Source: Acidobacteriaceae bacterium (GTDB taxonomy: Bacteria; Acidobacteriota; Terriglobia; Terriglobales; Acidobacteriaceae). From it: a stretch of DNA of 64,000 nt. The DNA lies in assembly GCA_030041515.1 (NCBI GenBank), contig JASHNS010000122.1, forward strand, positions 1 through 64,000, in the 5' to 3' direction. A program made the position numbers and the translations under genes. The notes beneath the pieces are model-generated. The model was not told where the DNA came from and searched no databases. It was given only the letters and a program-made list of their open reading frames with translations. Below are positions 14,942 through 24,568 of the stretch, piece by piece. Every line of letters starts with the position of its first letter. Position 1 is the stretch's first letter.

Positions 14942-15377
14942 TCTTCTTTGCCTCGCCTTCCCCTGAAGCATCCGCTCGCCGACCCGTGGGGTCCACCGTG
15001 GCGCATATCCAGCGGCGGTTGATCCTGGAAAGCCGGTCAGGAAGAGGCCGCCTGCTGTAACGCGCCGGAGGAATGACCGGTCGCGGTACTTCCGATTTCG
15101 ATTGGGGCCCTGCGCGTTCCGTTGGCCTGCCCGATTCGGGGGTGTACCGTTGACGCGCTGCCGCAGCCAGAAATGCGGCCAAGCACAACAAGGACCGGCA
15201 AAACTGCCGGAAGCGCCGCTGAAGAAAAACGGCTGAAAAACCGGTTACCGGTCTGCCTTAGCGGGCGCGCGCAGTGGCGCACCATCCAGGAGTCACCTTC
15301 CGGCACGGCGAATTTCCAACTTGCCGATGTGGGATCTGCCCTGAATCTGGGGATTCAGGGCAGACCGGTCACGAGAG
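14942..15377. other. Intergenic region upstream of zinc-ribbon gene and downstream of rpsU
   Basis: About 430 bp without a supported gene. It contains a GCCGGT/ACCGGC-rich stretch (15040-15090, 15190-15260) and the rpsU 3' hairpin. Frames here are short and have no recognisable motif. Confidence 0.4.
15336..15363. terminator. Perfect 12-bp hairpin downstream of rpsU
   Basis: CTGCCCTGAATC (15336-15347), loop TGGG, GATTCAGGGCAG (15352-15363), 15 bp past the rpsU stop codon. It lacks a T-run, so it may be an RNA-stability or processing hairpin rather than a true intrinsic terminator. Confidence 0.6.
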
Positions 15378-15575
15378 TTAGTCCTGCTCTTTACGAGCCT
15401 TCTTGCGATTCCGCTTGCGCGCCAGCGCTTCCTTCACGCGGCGCTTTTCGCCCGGTTTCAGGTAGAAGGAGTGACGTTTCACTTCCTTGATGATGTCTTC
15501 CTGCTGCACCTTGCGCTTAAAACGACGCAGGGCGTTTTCAAGCGGCTCGCCTTCCTGTACGCGAACCTCTGCCAA
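15378..15575 (-). CDS. rpsU: 30S ribosomal protein bS21
   Basis: 65-aa bS21: VRVQEGEPLENALRRFKRKVQQEDIIKEVKRHSFYLKPGEKRRVKEALARKR covers the family. Highly basic C-terminus. Translation starts at TTG with GGAGG about 12 nt upstream (ggaggtgcagttcttt), an unusual start for a ribosomal protein. Divergent from the PadR regulator. Confidence 0.95.
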   Translation of the reverse strand: MAEVRVQEGEPLENALRRFKRKVQQEDIIKEVKRHSFYLKPGEKRRVKEALARKRNRKKARKEQD

Positions 15576-15721
15576 AGAACTGCACCTCCAAACCTACCCT
15601 TGCTGGGCACTTTCCAGATTACCGTACCGGAACGCCAAATTATTACCGAAACCGGCAATGGCAGAAATTGACATATCGCGAAGAACGTGCAAATGTAGAC
15701 ATCCAACAGGAGGATCGAGCC

Positions 15722-16096
15722 GTGGATGAGGCAGAATTGCCGGGCGCACCGGCCGCGGAGGCGACGGCGGCAGGACCGCTGCTGCAGGGGACGCTGGACC
15801 TGATGGTGCTGAAGACCCTGGAGGCGATGGGGCCGCAGCACGGCTACGGGATCGCGCGGCGGATCGAGCAGACCAGCGGGGACGCGCTCCGGCTGAACCA
15901 GGGGACGATCTACCCGGCGCTGCTGCGGCTGCGGCAGCGGGGATGGATTCGCGCGGAATGGGGCACCAGCGACAACGGCCGGCGGGCGCGGTTCTACTCG
16001 CTGACGCGGGCGGGCGAGGCGCAGATCGCCGAGGAAACCGGGAACTGGGAGCGGGTAGCGGCGACGATGGCGCGGTTTCTGGTGAAGAGCGAGTGA
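15722..16096 (+). CDS. PadR-family transcriptional regulator
   Basis: 124-aa winged-helix protein. The core LLQGTLDLMVLKTLEAMGPQHGYGIARRIEQTSG...LNQGTIYPALLRLRQRGWIRAEWG is the PadR N-terminal domain, with a short C-terminal dimerisation helix. The start chosen is GTG 15722 because AGGAGG sits 7 nt upstream; the frame extends further upstream without a site. It is paired with the large permease that follows, an arrangement repeated many times in acidobacterial genomes, and probably represses it. Confidence 0.9.
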   Translation: MDEAELPGAPAAEATAAGPLLQGTLDLMVLKTLEAMGPQHGYGIARRIEQTSGDALRLNQGTIYPALLRLRQRGWIRAEWGTSDNGRRARFYSLTRAGEAQIAEETGNWERVAATMARFLVKSE

Positions 16097-16155
16097 TCAG
16101 CAGTCAGGGATAACGCGGTTAGGCAAAGAACGGTTAGCCGTCGGAGGTGGATGCG

Positions 16156-18876
16156 ATGCGCAGCTTGTGGGGCACCGTGCGGGAATGGGCGAGCCGGGTT
16201 GCGGCGGCGTTCGGGTGGCGCGATCGCGAGATGGATGAAGAGCTCGCGGCGCATCTGGCGATAGCCGAGGAGGAGCATCTTCGGCGCGGAATGTCGCCGG
16301 AAGAGGCGCGGCAGGCGGCGCTGCGGGAGTTCGGCGGGGTGACGCAGGTGCGCGAGACGATGCGGCTTGGGGAGGGACTTCCCTTCCTCGAAAATCTGCG
16401 GCGGGATTTCGGCTACGCGCTTCGGCAGATGCGGAAGTCGCCGGGATTTACGGCGACGGTGATTGGGACGCTGGCGCTGGGGATCGGCGCGGCGGCGGCA
16501 ATGTTCACCGTGGTGGACCATGTGCTGCTGCAGCCAGCACCGTATCGGGATGCGGGGCGGCTGGTCGCGATCAGCGAAGTGAATCCTTCCCAACCGGGGG
16601 GGGCGCAGTGGCCGCTGCCGTGGCTGGACATTGAGCAATGGCGGGAACAGAGCCGGTCCTTCGAGCAAATTGCCTATTCCGGAGGAGGCCTGGACGGCCG
16701 GAATTTCCTGGTGCATCACGGAACGGCCATGGAGGTGAGCGCCGAAGGGGTCAGCTCGAATCTGTTTTCGATGCTGGGCGTGGATCCGACGCTGGGGCGC
16801 GGGTTTTTGACGAACACCGGCAGCGCTGGGGCGAGCCGGAACAACGGCACGATTGTGCTGAGTTACGACGTGTGGAAACAGGCGCTGGGCGGGGACAGGA
16901 ACATCCTGGGGAAACCAGTACAGATCAACAACAAGGTGTGGACCGTGATCGGCGTGATGCCGGCGGGGTTCCGCTATCCGGCGGACACATACGGCACACC
17001 TCAGGTGTGGACCGCGATCGAGCTGGGCAAGCAGGACCAGAGCCGCAGCAACGACGCGAATGGCTATACAGTGCTCGGCAGGCTGCGTCCCGGCGTGACG
17101 CTGGAGGCGGCACGGGCCGAGATGGCGGCGCTGCAGAAGCGGATGGGACAGGAGTGGCCCGCCGACCTGCGCCAGGCGCACAGCCACGTGCAGCTGGAAC
17201 GGTATACCGGCACGCTGGTGGACAAGGATGTGCGGAAGGCGCTGCTGGCGCTGCTGGCGGCGGCGGGCGTCTTGTGGCTGATCGCCAGCCTGAACGTGAC
17301 GAACCTGCTGCTGGCACGGGGAACGGCGCGGGCGCGGGAGATGGCGATGCGGCGGGCGCTGGGCGCCAGCCGGTGGCGGATCGTGCGGCAGATGATGGTG
17401 GAGGGCCTGGCGCTGAGCATGGCGGCCGGCGCGCTGGGTATCGGTCTGGCGGCGGCCTCGGTGAAGCTGCTGGCCCACGAGATCAGCCAAAGTGTGCCGC
17501 TCCCCGTACCCGCGCGGCCGGACTCCTGGATTCTGCTGGCGCTGGTGGGCCTGACGGTGACATCGGCGCTGCTGTCGACCGCATGGCCGGCGCTGGTGAC
17601 GGCCCGGGCGCCCCTGGAGCCGGCGCTGAAGCAGGGCGGATTGCAGTCGGGGCAAAGCCGGCGGCATCACCGGATGCGTGGCGTGCTGGTGGCGCTCGAG
17701 GTTGCCATGTCGCTGACGCTGCTGATGGGTTGCGGCCTGCTGCTTCGAACCATTTATGCGCTCGAGCACGTGCCGCTGGGCTTTCGGACGGATCACATCG
17801 TGGTGGCTCATCTCGACATTCCGGGTTACCGCTACGCCCACCGCGACCTGACGACAGAGCTGTACGGGCCGATTCTGGAGCGCGTCCAACACCTGCACGG
17901 CGTGCAGAGCGCGGGGCTGATGACGACCGTGCCGCTGGAGCACGGGTTCAACATGTGGCTGGAAATGGACGTGAAGGGGCGGACCGTGAAATCGATGATG
18001 AAGGCCGCGACACCCGGGGTGAAGAACGTCTTCGGCTTTCCCATGGCGGCGGGGCGCTTTTTCGATGCGGACGACACGCCAGCTTCGCAACCCGTCGTGG
18101 TCGTGAATGAAGCGTTCGCGCGGGAGTACTCGCCGGACAAGCACGATCCGGCGTCGATTCTGGGAACGAAGCTGATAGGCACTCAGCGAAACAAAAAGAA
18201 TCCTGCCTACACGCAGGTCATTGGCATTCTCCAGGATGTGCACCAAGGAAGCATTGCTTCCCCGTCTTATCCAGAGGTGGAGGTTTGCCTGACGCAGACG
18301 ACGCCGAATTCGACCTTCTATACCGTGCTGGACGAGATTGCCATGGACCTGGCGGTGCGGACGCGGGAGCCGGAGGGGGTGGTCGTTCCCGAAATTCGGG
18401 ACGTGCTGCGGCAGGCCAGTCCGGAGTTGGCCGGGACAAAGATCACGACGATGGATCAGGTGGTGGAGGATTCGTACGGGAGCCAGCGGCTGGCGGCGCA
18501 CCTGCTGGAGATTTTCGGCGGATCGGCGCTGCTGCTGTGCATCGCGGGGCTCTATGGGCTGCTGGCCTATGTGGTGAACCAGCGCACGCGTGAGCTGGGG
18601 GTGCGGATTGCGCTGGGCGCGCCGCGAGCGAACGTGCTGTGGCTGGTGATGCGCCAGGCGGGCGCAATGCTGCTGGCCGGCGTTGCCGTCGGTTGCGGGA
18701 TGGCGCTGGCGTCGGGACACCTCGCCCAGGGCTTCCTGTACGGCGTAAAGGCGCACGACGGCTGGACCCTGGCGGCTGCGGCTGTGCTGCTGTTCGTAAG
18801 CGGGATGCTGGCGGCGTATCTGCCGGCGCGGCGGGCGGCGGGAGTGGATCCGATGGAAGCGTTGCGAAGCGAGTAA
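16156..18876 (+). CDS. ABC transporter permease of the acidobacterial duplicated type (MacB/FtsX-like)
   Basis: 906-aa membrane protein. An N-terminal permease-prefix region (DEELAAHLAIAEEEHLRRGMSPEEARQAALREFGG) is followed by two MacB periplasmic core/FtsX repeats. TM segments lie near residues 100-120, 365-385, 410-435 and 455-475, then 505-525, 785-805, 835-860 and 870-890. The conserved RE(L/M)(G/A)(V/M)R.ALGA loop occurs twice (AREMAMRRALGASRWRI and RELGVRIALGAPRANV). No ATPase gene is adjacent, hence 'orphan'. ATG 16156 has CGGAGG 8 nt upstream; GTG 16147 overlaps that site. Confidence 0.9.
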   Translation: MRSLWGTVREWASRVAAAFGWRDREMDEELAAHLAIAEEEHLRRGMSPEEARQAALREFGGVTQVRETMRLGEGLPFLENLRRDFGYALRQMRKSPGFTATVIGTLALGIGAAAAMFTVVDHVLLQPAPYRDAGRLVAISEVNPSQPGGAQWPLPWLDIEQWREQSRSFEQIAYSGGGLDGRNFLVHHGTAMEVSAEGVSSNLFSMLGVDPTLGRGFLTNTGSAGASRNNGTIVLSYDVWKQALGGDRNILGKPVQINNKVWTVIGVMPAGFRYPADTYGTPQVWTAIELGKQDQSRSNDANGYTVLGRLRPGVTLEAARAEMAALQKRMGQEWPADLRQAHSHVQLERYTGTLVDKDVRKALLALLAAAGVLWLIASLNVTNLLLARGTARAREMAMRRALGASRWRIVRQMMVEGLALSMAAGALGIGLAAASVKLLAHEISQSVPLPVPARPDSWILLALVGLTVTSALLSTAWPALVTARAPLEPALKQGGLQSGQSRRHHRMRGVLVALEVAMSLTLLMGCGLLLRTIYALEHVPLGFRTDHIVVAHLDIPGYRYAHRDLTTELYGPILERVQHLHGVQSAGLMTTVPLEHGFNMWLEMDVKGRTVKSMMKAATPGVKNVFGFPMAAGRFFDADDTPASQPVVVVNEAFAREYSPDKHDPASILGTKLIGTQRNKKNPAYTQVIGILQDVHQGSIASPSYPEVEVCLTQTTPNSTFYTVLDEIAMDLAVRTREPEGVVVPEIRDVLRQASPELAGTKITTMDQVVEDSYGSQRLAAHLLEIFGGSALLLCIAGLYGLLAYVVNQRTRELGVRIALGAPRANVLWLVMRQAGAMLLAGVAVGCGMALASGHLAQGFLYGVKAHDGWTLAAAAVLLFVSGMLAAYLPARRAAGVDPMEALRSE

Positions 18877-18915
18877 TCCGTCGCCAGCAGTCAGCGGCCG
18901 GAAGCCGGCGGCCGG

Positions 18916-19428
18916 CTAGTGCTTTACCTTCGCGCGAGTGTCGGCGTCGTGCACGCGGCTGGCCTCGAAGCTGACGATTTTCCAGCTGCCGCGGCGCCGG
19001 GCGTAGACCCGGGTGTAGCGGTACTTGCCGCTGATATCGCTGTCGCCGTTGGTGCCGGCAAGATCGGCGACGGAGGTCACGACCGCGGTATCGCCGTAAA
19101 CGCGGATGTGGATGTCGCTGAGATCGAGCTTTGTGATGGTGACGGTGCTGGCGCGCCGCTGAGCCAGAGCCTGCGCTTTGTTCTCGACGGCGCCGTTGGA
19201 CGTGATGCCGATGTAATCGTCGGAGAGCAAATTATTCATCTCCGCGACATTGTTGGTAAGGATGGCCTGGCGCCACTGCTGCTCGAGGGCTTCGATTTCT
19301 TTGTGGAGCACCTTGTTCTCGTGGCGAGGCAGGGCCCAGCCGCCCGGGCAGGCCGCCAGGAGCAGCAGCACGGCAAGAGCCGGCGCGATCTGCCGCGAGC
19401 GGGAAGGGGCGAGGGATGGGCGAGGCAT
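18916..19428 (-). CDS. Secreted SnoaL/DUF4440-type protein
   Basis: 170 aa from the ATG of MPRPSLAPS. An N-terminal hydrophobic stretch ending LLLLAAC (Cys about residue 27) could be a lipobox. The rest is an NTF2-like cone: EALEQQWRQAILTNNVAEMNNLLSDDYIGITSNG, KLDLSDIHIRVYGDTAVVTSVADLAG, YRYTRVYARRRGSWKIVSFEAS. These DUF4440 proteins are generally small-ligand or assembly proteins with unknown substrates. It is transcribed toward the permease gene. Confidence 0.8.
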   Translation of the reverse strand: MPRPSLAPSRSRQIAPALAVLLLLAACPGGWALPRHENKVLHKEIEALEQQWRQAILTNNVAEMNNLLSDDYIGITSNGAVENKAQALAQRRASTVTITKLDLSDIHIRVYGDTAVVTSVADLAGTNGDSDISGKYRYTRVYARRRGSWKIVSFEASRVHDADTRAKVKH

Positions 19429-19590
19429 GACCGTACCGGATGGTAGCCCCGAGGTGCGCGGCGCGTCAAAGAAATGCAACCAGTGTCGCCGGATTCGCCG
19501 CGAGTGGAGAATCATAGAAGGTGAGCTGTTCTTAGCTCAATACCCTATCAGACGCTTCTGAACGGAGGATGATTACCGATCCTGTCCGAA

Positions 19591-19878
19591 TCAAAGGACA
19601 GGGCACAGGTTCTCGACCTGGCGATCGAGCATGAGCTGATAAAGGCCGGCGACCACTCCCGCCTGAAAGTGCTTCGAGCCGCGATGCATTTCCAGCGCCT
19701 GCTCGTCGCGATACTGCTCATAGATGAGCACGGTGTCGGGCTCGCCCTCAACCGTGTGGGCCACATAGGTAATACAGCCGGGCTCCTGGCGCGAGGCGGC
19801 GACCAGCGCGGTGAGCACTTCGGCGACGCGCTGCCGGTCCTCGGGGCGGAACTTCATGCGGACAGTGAAGCTGATCAT
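19591..19878 (-). CDS. Antibiotic biosynthesis monooxygenase (ABM)-fold protein
   Basis: 95-aa ferredoxin-like ABM domain: FTVRMKFRPEDRQRVAEVLTALVAASRQEPGCITYVAHTVEGEPDTVLIYEQYRDEQALEMHRGSKHF. QEPGC and YEQYRD...H are the family signatures; the class includes cofactor-free quinol monooxygenases (YgiN-like) and many uncharacterised members. It follows purA on the minus strand with a 30-nt gap, so co-transcription is plausible. A CCTGTCC/GGACAGG hairpin overlaps its stop codon (19581-19602). Confidence 0.85.
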   Translation of the reverse strand: MISFTVRMKFRPEDRQRVAEVLTALVAASRQEPGCITYVAHTVEGEPDTVLIYEQYRDEQALEMHRGSKHFQAGVVAGLYQLMLDRQVENLCPVL

Positions 19879-19908
19879 AGAATCCTGTGCTGCGCCCTCA
19901 TCTGGTGC

Positions 19909-21243
19909 TCAGTGACTTGCGATACATCGCATCGAGTCCTGAAAATCCGGTAGTTCCAGGGTCTGATCGCGATCCGGTCCCGTGGACACGATGCCAATCC
20001 GTGCGCCCGATTCCCGCTCCATGAAGCGCAAATACTCCTGCGCCCGTTGCGGCAGCTCCTCGAAGGCAACCGCGCCTTCGGTGGAGCTTTTCCATCCCTT
20101 CAGCTTAGTGTAGACGGGACGGATGGATTCGATGCCGCGAATATCGGCGGGCAAACTTTCACATTTCCTGCCTTCGATTTCATAGCCGGTACACACGGGA
20201 ATCTCGTCGAGGTCGTCCAGAACGTCCATTTTGGTGACCACCAGCCACTCCGTGCCGTTGATCTGATTGGAATAGCGGAGCAGGGGCAGATCGAGCCAGC
20301 CGCAGCGGCGCGGCCGTCCTGTGACGGCGCCGTATTCCTGGCCGCGCGCGCGCAGGGCATCGGCAGAGGAGTCGTGAATCTCCGTCGGAAAGGGACCTTC
20401 CCCGACGCGAGTCACATAAGCCTTGGTCACGCCGATCACCGTGCCGATGCGGGTGGGGCCCACGCCGGTGCCGATGCAGGCGCCGCCCGCCGCAGCCGAC
20501 GAGGAGGTCACGAAGGGATAGGTGCCGTGATCGATATCGAGCAGCGTACCCTGGGCGCCCTCAAACATGACGCTGTGGCCCTCGGCGAGCGCGCGGTTCA
20601 GCAGCAGAGCGGTGTCGGTGACACAGGGGCGAATCTTCTCGGCCGCCGCAGCGTACTCGTCGTACATCTGCGCGGGGTCGAGGGGGCCTGGACCCGTCTG
20701 CGGGCCGAAAAGGGCGTGGACGATCTGGTTCTTTTCCGCGCAGGCGGCTTCGATGTGAGTTTTGAGCAGCTCCGGATTCAGCAGATCGATGACGCGGAGG
20801 CCGTTGCGGGCCATCTTGTCTTCGTAAGCCGGACCGATTCCGCGGCTGGTGGTGCCAATTTTCTGCCGTCCAGGCGCGCTTTCGGCGGCCAGCTCGATCA
20901 TGCGGTGGTAAGGCAGGATCACCTGGGCGCGATTCGAAATGAAGAGGCGGCTGTCCACGTCGACGCCGAGCTCGCGCAGGCGGCCGGTCTCTTTGAGGAA
21001 AGCCATGGGATCGAGCACGACGCCGTTGCCGATGACACCGCGACAGCCGGGCCGCAGCACGCCGCACGGGACAAGCTGGAGAATGAACTTGTGACCGTCG
21101 ATGATGACGGTGTGGCCGGCGTTGTGGCCGCCCGCGTAACGCGCCACCACCGAGAAACGCTCGGAGAGCACGTCGACGATCTTGCCTTTTCCCTCATCGC
21201 CCCACTGGGCGCCAACCACCACTGCCGATTTGGCCTGGGTCAC
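19909..21243 (-). CDS. purA: Adenylosuccinate synthetase
   Basis: 444-aa enzyme joining IMP and aspartate with GTP in AMP synthesis. VVVGAQWGDEGKGK at the N-terminus is the GTP-binding/catalytic signature with Asp and His (GHNAGHT) following. TTSRGIGPAYEDK, GAQGTLLDIDHGTYPFVTSS and GVTKAYVTRVGEGPFPTE are further conserved blocks. The start chosen is GTG 21243, directly before the conserved N-terminus; the long upstream extension is not homologous. It is divergent from the S15 hydrolase gene. Confidence 0.95.
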   Translation of the reverse strand: MTQAKSAVVVGAQWGDEGKGKIVDVLSERFSVVARYAGGHNAGHTVIIDGHKFILQLVPCGVLRPGCRGVIGNGVVLDPMAFLKETGRLRELGVDVDSRLFISNRAQVILPYHRMIELAAESAPGRQKIGTTSRGIGPAYEDKMARNGLRVIDLLNPELLKTHIEAACAEKNQIVHALFGPQTGPGPLDPAQMYDEYAAAAEKIRPCVTDTALLLNRALAEGHSVMFEGAQGTLLDIDHGTYPFVTSSSAAAGGACIGTGVGPTRIGTVIGVTKAYVTRVGEGPFPTEIHDSSADALRARGQEYGAVTGRPRRCGWLDLPLLRYSNQINGTEWLVVTKMDVLDDLDEIPVCTGYEIEGRKCESLPADIRGIESIRPVYTKLKGWKSSTEGAVAFEELPQRAQEYLRFMERESGARIGIVSTGPDRDQTLELPDFQDSMRCIASH

Positions 21244-21409
21244 CGGATTTGCCTGCTTTCCTTTCTGCTTCGCCCTGGCACACGTTTCCTCACGCTGCTT
21301 ACGCCGTTCAACGTGGTGCTGAGAGGAGCCGTGGGTGGGCCGGATGCCGGAATTCAGTCCATCCGATTCCTCATGATATATGGCCGGGGCGAGAGGGGAA
21401 AGATCACAA

Positions 21410-21437
21410 TTGTCTGTGAAGGCTCCAGGGGTACTAT
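21410..21437 (+). promoter_or_regulatory. Candidate promoter giving a leaderless hydrolase mRNA
   Basis: TTGTCT (21410-21415), 16-bp spacer, TACTAT (21432-21437), then exactly 6 nt to the ATG at 21444, the same spacing as at the cysH leader. An AGGGG about 12 nt before the ATG is a poor alternative ribosome site. Confidence 0.5.
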
Positions 21438-21443
21438 GGCTGC

Positions 21444-23630
21444 ATGTCTGCGCGGAGATTGCTTTTGGGTGCGGTCGCGCTGGCGCTCGTCTGCGCCGCT
21501 CCGATGCCGGGATGCGGCCAGCAGGCAGCTGCGCCAGCGGTGCACGTCTCGCGAAAAACCCTGGAGCGCTATGTGGGCGAATATCACGACCCGGAAGAGC
21601 CGGCGGAGGCGATTTCCGTTTTCCGGGATGGCGATCGGCTCTACGTTGAGGGGCCACGCACGGCGCGCGCCGATTTGACCGCAAAATCCGATGCCGCCTT
21701 CACCATGTGGAACGGCGAAGTGACCTATACGTTCATCAGCGACGCCACCGGGCGGGTGACGGCGTTGCGCTCCGCCTCGGGCAGCCAGCAGTATTTGCTG
21801 CCGAGGATCTCGTCGCACCCTGTTCCGAACCGCTTTCGGCCCTACTCGCGGGAAGAGGTCATGATCCCGATGCGGGATGGGGTGAAGCTGCATGCGGTGA
21901 TCCTGCGACCGAAGGACATGCACCAGCCGCTCCCTTTCCTGCTGCAGCGAACCCCGTACGGAGTCGCGTACAACACCACGGACACCATCAATGAGGCAAA
22001 TCCGGACCTGGCGCGCAGCGGATACATCTTTGTGATGGAGGACATCCGGGGGCGCTACGGATCGCAGGGGCAATTCGTGATGATGCGGCCGCTGGCGGAC
22101 CACAGCGACCCGCATGCCGTGGACGAGAGCACCGACACGTACGACACCGTGGACTGGCTGGTGAAGAATGTGCCGGACAATAACGGGAATGTGGGCGTGG
22201 TGGGCGTTTCCTATGACGGGTTCCTGGCGGCCGAGGCGGGGATCGATCCGAATCCGCATGTGAAGGCGATTTCACCGCAGGCGCCGATGACCGATGTGTG
22301 GCTGGGCGACGATTTCTTCCACAACGGGGCCTTCCGGCAGACGTATGGATACGACTACGTGGGAGCGATGGAGTCGGGCAAGGAAGACGACCTAACCAAA
22401 ATGAAGGGGAACGAATACACATTTTTTCTGAAGGCCGGCTCGTTTGCCGCGGCGGCAAAGCTTTCCGGAGCCAGCGATTTGCCGACGTGGAAGGCGTTTC
22501 TGGAGCATCCCGCGTACGACGATTACTGGCGATCACGCGCGGTGGAGGGCCATCTGAACACCGTCGCTGTGCCCACGCTGGAGGTGGGCGGCTGGTGGGA
22601 CCAGGAAGATCTTTACGGGCCGCAGGAGGAATATGCGGTGCTGGAACCGCACAGCCAGGCGAACGATCCCCTGCACCGCGTGTATCTGGTGCTGGGGCCA
22701 TGGAGGCATGGCGGCTGGGGGCAGTCCGTCCAGCACCTGGGGCCGGTCGACTTCGGCCAGCCGACGGGCGACGAATTCCGGCAGCAGATCGAAGCGCCAT
22801 TCTTTGCGTATTACCTGAAGGGACAGCCGGGATTCCAGGTCGAGAACACGGCGACGTTCCAGACCGGCACGGATCGCTGGATGTTCTACAGCCAGTGGCC
22901 GCCGAAGAACACGGTGGACCGCAATCTGTACCTGGACGCGGATGGGACGCTGAGCTTCATGGAGCCGGGCAATCCTCGCGCATATAAGGCTTACGTTTCG
23001 GATCCCGCCAATCCGGTGCCCTACCGCAAGCGTCCCATTGAAGCGACGTATGGGCCGGGCTCGCACTGGTACACGTGGCTGGTGCAGGATCAGCGGCCGT
23101 ACGCCGGGCGCCCGGATGTGGCGACGTTCGAGACCGCTCCGCTGGAGCATGACGTGACCGTGACGGGGAACGTGGTCGCGGACCTGATCGCGTCGACGTC
23201 GGGGACGGACAGCGACTGGGTGGTGAAGCTCATCGACGTTTTTCCGGCGAAGGCTGATGACTGCGCGGGGTGCACGCGCATCGATGCGGCGGCAGCTCCG
23301 TATTTCAAGGCCGATCCGGATGGCTACGAGCTGATGATTGCAGACGAGATTTTCCGGGGACGGTACTGGAAGAGCTTCGAGGATCCGCAGGCGATTCCGG
23401 CCAACACGCCGGAGGAGTACAAATTCAGCCTGCATGCGGCGGATCATGTTTTTCTGAAGGGGCACCGCATCATGGTGCAGGTGCAGAGCTCGTGGTTTCC
23501 GCTGTACGACCGCAATCCGCAGACGTTTGTGCCGAACATCATGACGGCGCAGCCGGGGGACTATAAGGTGGCGGAGCAGCGGATTTATGCGGGGTCGCAC
23601 TTGGTGCTGCCGATGGCGGGGACGCGCTAA
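21444..23630 (+). CDS. CocE/NonD-type (S15) alpha/beta hydrolase, exported
   Basis: 728-aa protein. A signal sequence (about residues 5-25, possible lipobox MPGCG) precedes a roughly 110-residue N-terminal domain, then the X-Pro dipeptidyl-peptidase-like hydrolase: MIPMRDGVKLHAVILRP near residue 140, DIRGRYGSQG, nucleophile motif GVSYDG (Ser about 257), and a C-terminal jelly roll (FETAPLEHDVTVTGNV...). Homologues include cocaine esterase, glutaryl-7-ACA acylases and X-Pro peptidases; the substrate here is unknown. Confidence 0.9.
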   Translation: MSARRLLLGAVALALVCAAPMPGCGQQAAAPAVHVSRKTLERYVGEYHDPEEPAEAISVFRDGDRLYVEGPRTARADLTAKSDAAFTMWNGEVTYTFISDATGRVTALRSASGSQQYLLPRISSHPVPNRFRPYSREEVMIPMRDGVKLHAVILRPKDMHQPLPFLLQRTPYGVAYNTTDTINEANPDLARSGYIFVMEDIRGRYGSQGQFVMMRPLADHSDPHAVDESTDTYDTVDWLVKNVPDNNGNVGVVGVSYDGFLAAEAGIDPNPHVKAISPQAPMTDVWLGDDFFHNGAFRQTYGYDYVGAMESGKEDDLTKMKGNEYTFFLKAGSFAAAAKLSGASDLPTWKAFLEHPAYDDYWRSRAVEGHLNTVAVPTLEVGGWWDQEDLYGPQEEYAVLEPHSQANDPLHRVYLVLGPWRHGGWGQSVQHLGPVDFGQPTGDEFRQQIEAPFFAYYLKGQPGFQVENTATFQTGTDRWMFYSQWPPKNTVDRNLYLDADGTLSFMEPGNPRAYKAYVSDPANPVPYRKRPIEATYGPGSHWYTWLVQDQRPYAGRPDVATFETAPLEHDVTVTGNVVADLIASTSGTDSDWVVKLIDVFPAKADDCAGCTRIDAAAAPYFKADPDGYELMIADEIFRGRYWKSFEDPQAIPANTPEEYKFSLHAADHVFLKGHRIMVQVQSSWFPLYDRNPQTFVPNIMTAQPGDYKVAEQRIYAGSHLVLPMAGTR

Positions 23631-23654
23631 GATAGCTCCCTGACGTGTACTCGA

Positions 23655-23728
23655 AGAGAAACGCAGGGGCTAAAGCCCGGTCCATTTCGAAACTCTACGG
23701 CACGACTGAAGTCATGCCCTGATACAAA
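23655..23728. repeat. Dispersed repeat element
   Basis: Contains GGGGCTAAAGCCC and GGCACGACTGAAGTCATGCCCTGATACAAAGC-like halves, each nearly palindromic (GGGCTAAAGCCC; GGCA(C/T)GACT..AGTC(A/G)TGCC). I recognise this layout as an intergenic repeat common in Acidobacteria; it sits between convergent genes. Confidence 0.55.
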
Positions 23729-23734
23729 GCATTT

Positions 23735-24460
23735 CTACAAGGTTTTGAGGTAGGCCTTGGCCTTCTCCAGCTCCGGAAACAGTTTTTCCTCTTCCTGAAA
23801 CGCGCGCGAGTGGACGCAGCGGCGGCCGTTGCGATGCTTCACCGGGTGCTTCAGGTGGAGCATCTCGTGGTACATCAGGTATTCGACGGCGAAACGCGGC
23901 GTGTCGCGGCGGTCGAAGACGCGGCTGACCATGATGGTGTTGTGCGCCGAGTCGTAGTGGCCGAGGAGGCGGCGGGCCGTGACTTCGCTCCAGGTGAGTT
24001 GTGGGCGGCCGAGCAGTCCGAAGAAGAACTGGCGATTGAGCGACTCGAAAACTTCGTCGAGATCGTAGTGCTGTCCTCGGGCGGTTACGATGCGCTTGCG
24101 GCCGCGGGTCTGGCGGATGCGCTCGCTCTGGCGGACGACGGCTTCGCTGGTGGTGAAGCGGCGGTAGCGCTGGTTCTGCTTCGGATCGATGGGCTTGCGG
24201 TAGAGCTTGGCGAGCAGGATGTGGGCGATGGCGCGAAGGATGAGCTCGGGCGCGCCCTCCAGCAAGTCGGAGAGGCTGACGCGGACTTTACCTTCGCGCA
24301 GGCGGATCGTTGTGTTCAGCGACGTAAAGCGGCGGAAGCGGACTTCGAGCGGTGGGATGGGTGCGCGCGGGCGCAGCGCGCGATACTCCTCGGCAAACAA
24401 TGCGGCGATTTCTGGATTCACTTCTGTCCGAGCCTCGCACAGCGGTTGCGTGGAAATCAA
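23735..24460 (-). CDS. SprT-like zinc-dependent protease/YgjP-type protein
   Basis: 241-aa protein with YHEMLHLKHPV (HExxH-type, about residue 198) and a downstream RRCVHSRAFQEEEKLF block, the SprT-like arrangement. The N-terminal half (EEYRALRPRAPIPPLEVRFRRFTSLNTTIRL) and the middle (GQHYDLDEVFESLNRQFF...LTWS) are also typical. These proteins are soluble metallopeptidases; roles range from DNA-protein crosslink repair to unknown. The first codon is TTG; an in-frame GTG at 24421 is an alternative start. Confidence 0.8.
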   Translation of the reverse strand: MISTQPLCEARTEVNPEIAALFAEEYRALRPRAPIPPLEVRFRRFTSLNTTIRLREGKVRVSLSDLLEGAPELILRAIAHILLAKLYRKPIDPKQNQRYRRFTTSEAVVRQSERIRQTRGRKRIVTARGQHYDLDEVFESLNRQFFFGLLGRPQLTWSEVTARRLLGHYDSAHNTIMVSRVFDRRDTPRFAVEYLMYHEMLHLKHPVKHRNGRRCVHSRAFQEEEKLFPELEKAKAYLKTL

Positions 24461-24568
24461 GGGGACTAGCCGGGACTGGCCGTCCAGGCGGGGGCGCGCT
24501 TTGCGCGCGGGCTCACAGCCAGATCAGTCCAGTACGATAGAAGTATCCCCAGTTTTTTGGAGCGTAGT

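Noticed and set aside
15994-18756. 920-aa minus-strand frame opposite the ABC permease
   Set aside because: Arg/His/Gln-rich translation with no motif; it mirrors the GC-rich permease gene, whose plus-strand frame has clear MacB/FtsX signatures.
20047-21678. 543-aa plus-strand frame opposite purA
   Set aside because: Antisense shadow; purA motifs on the minus strand explain the open frame.
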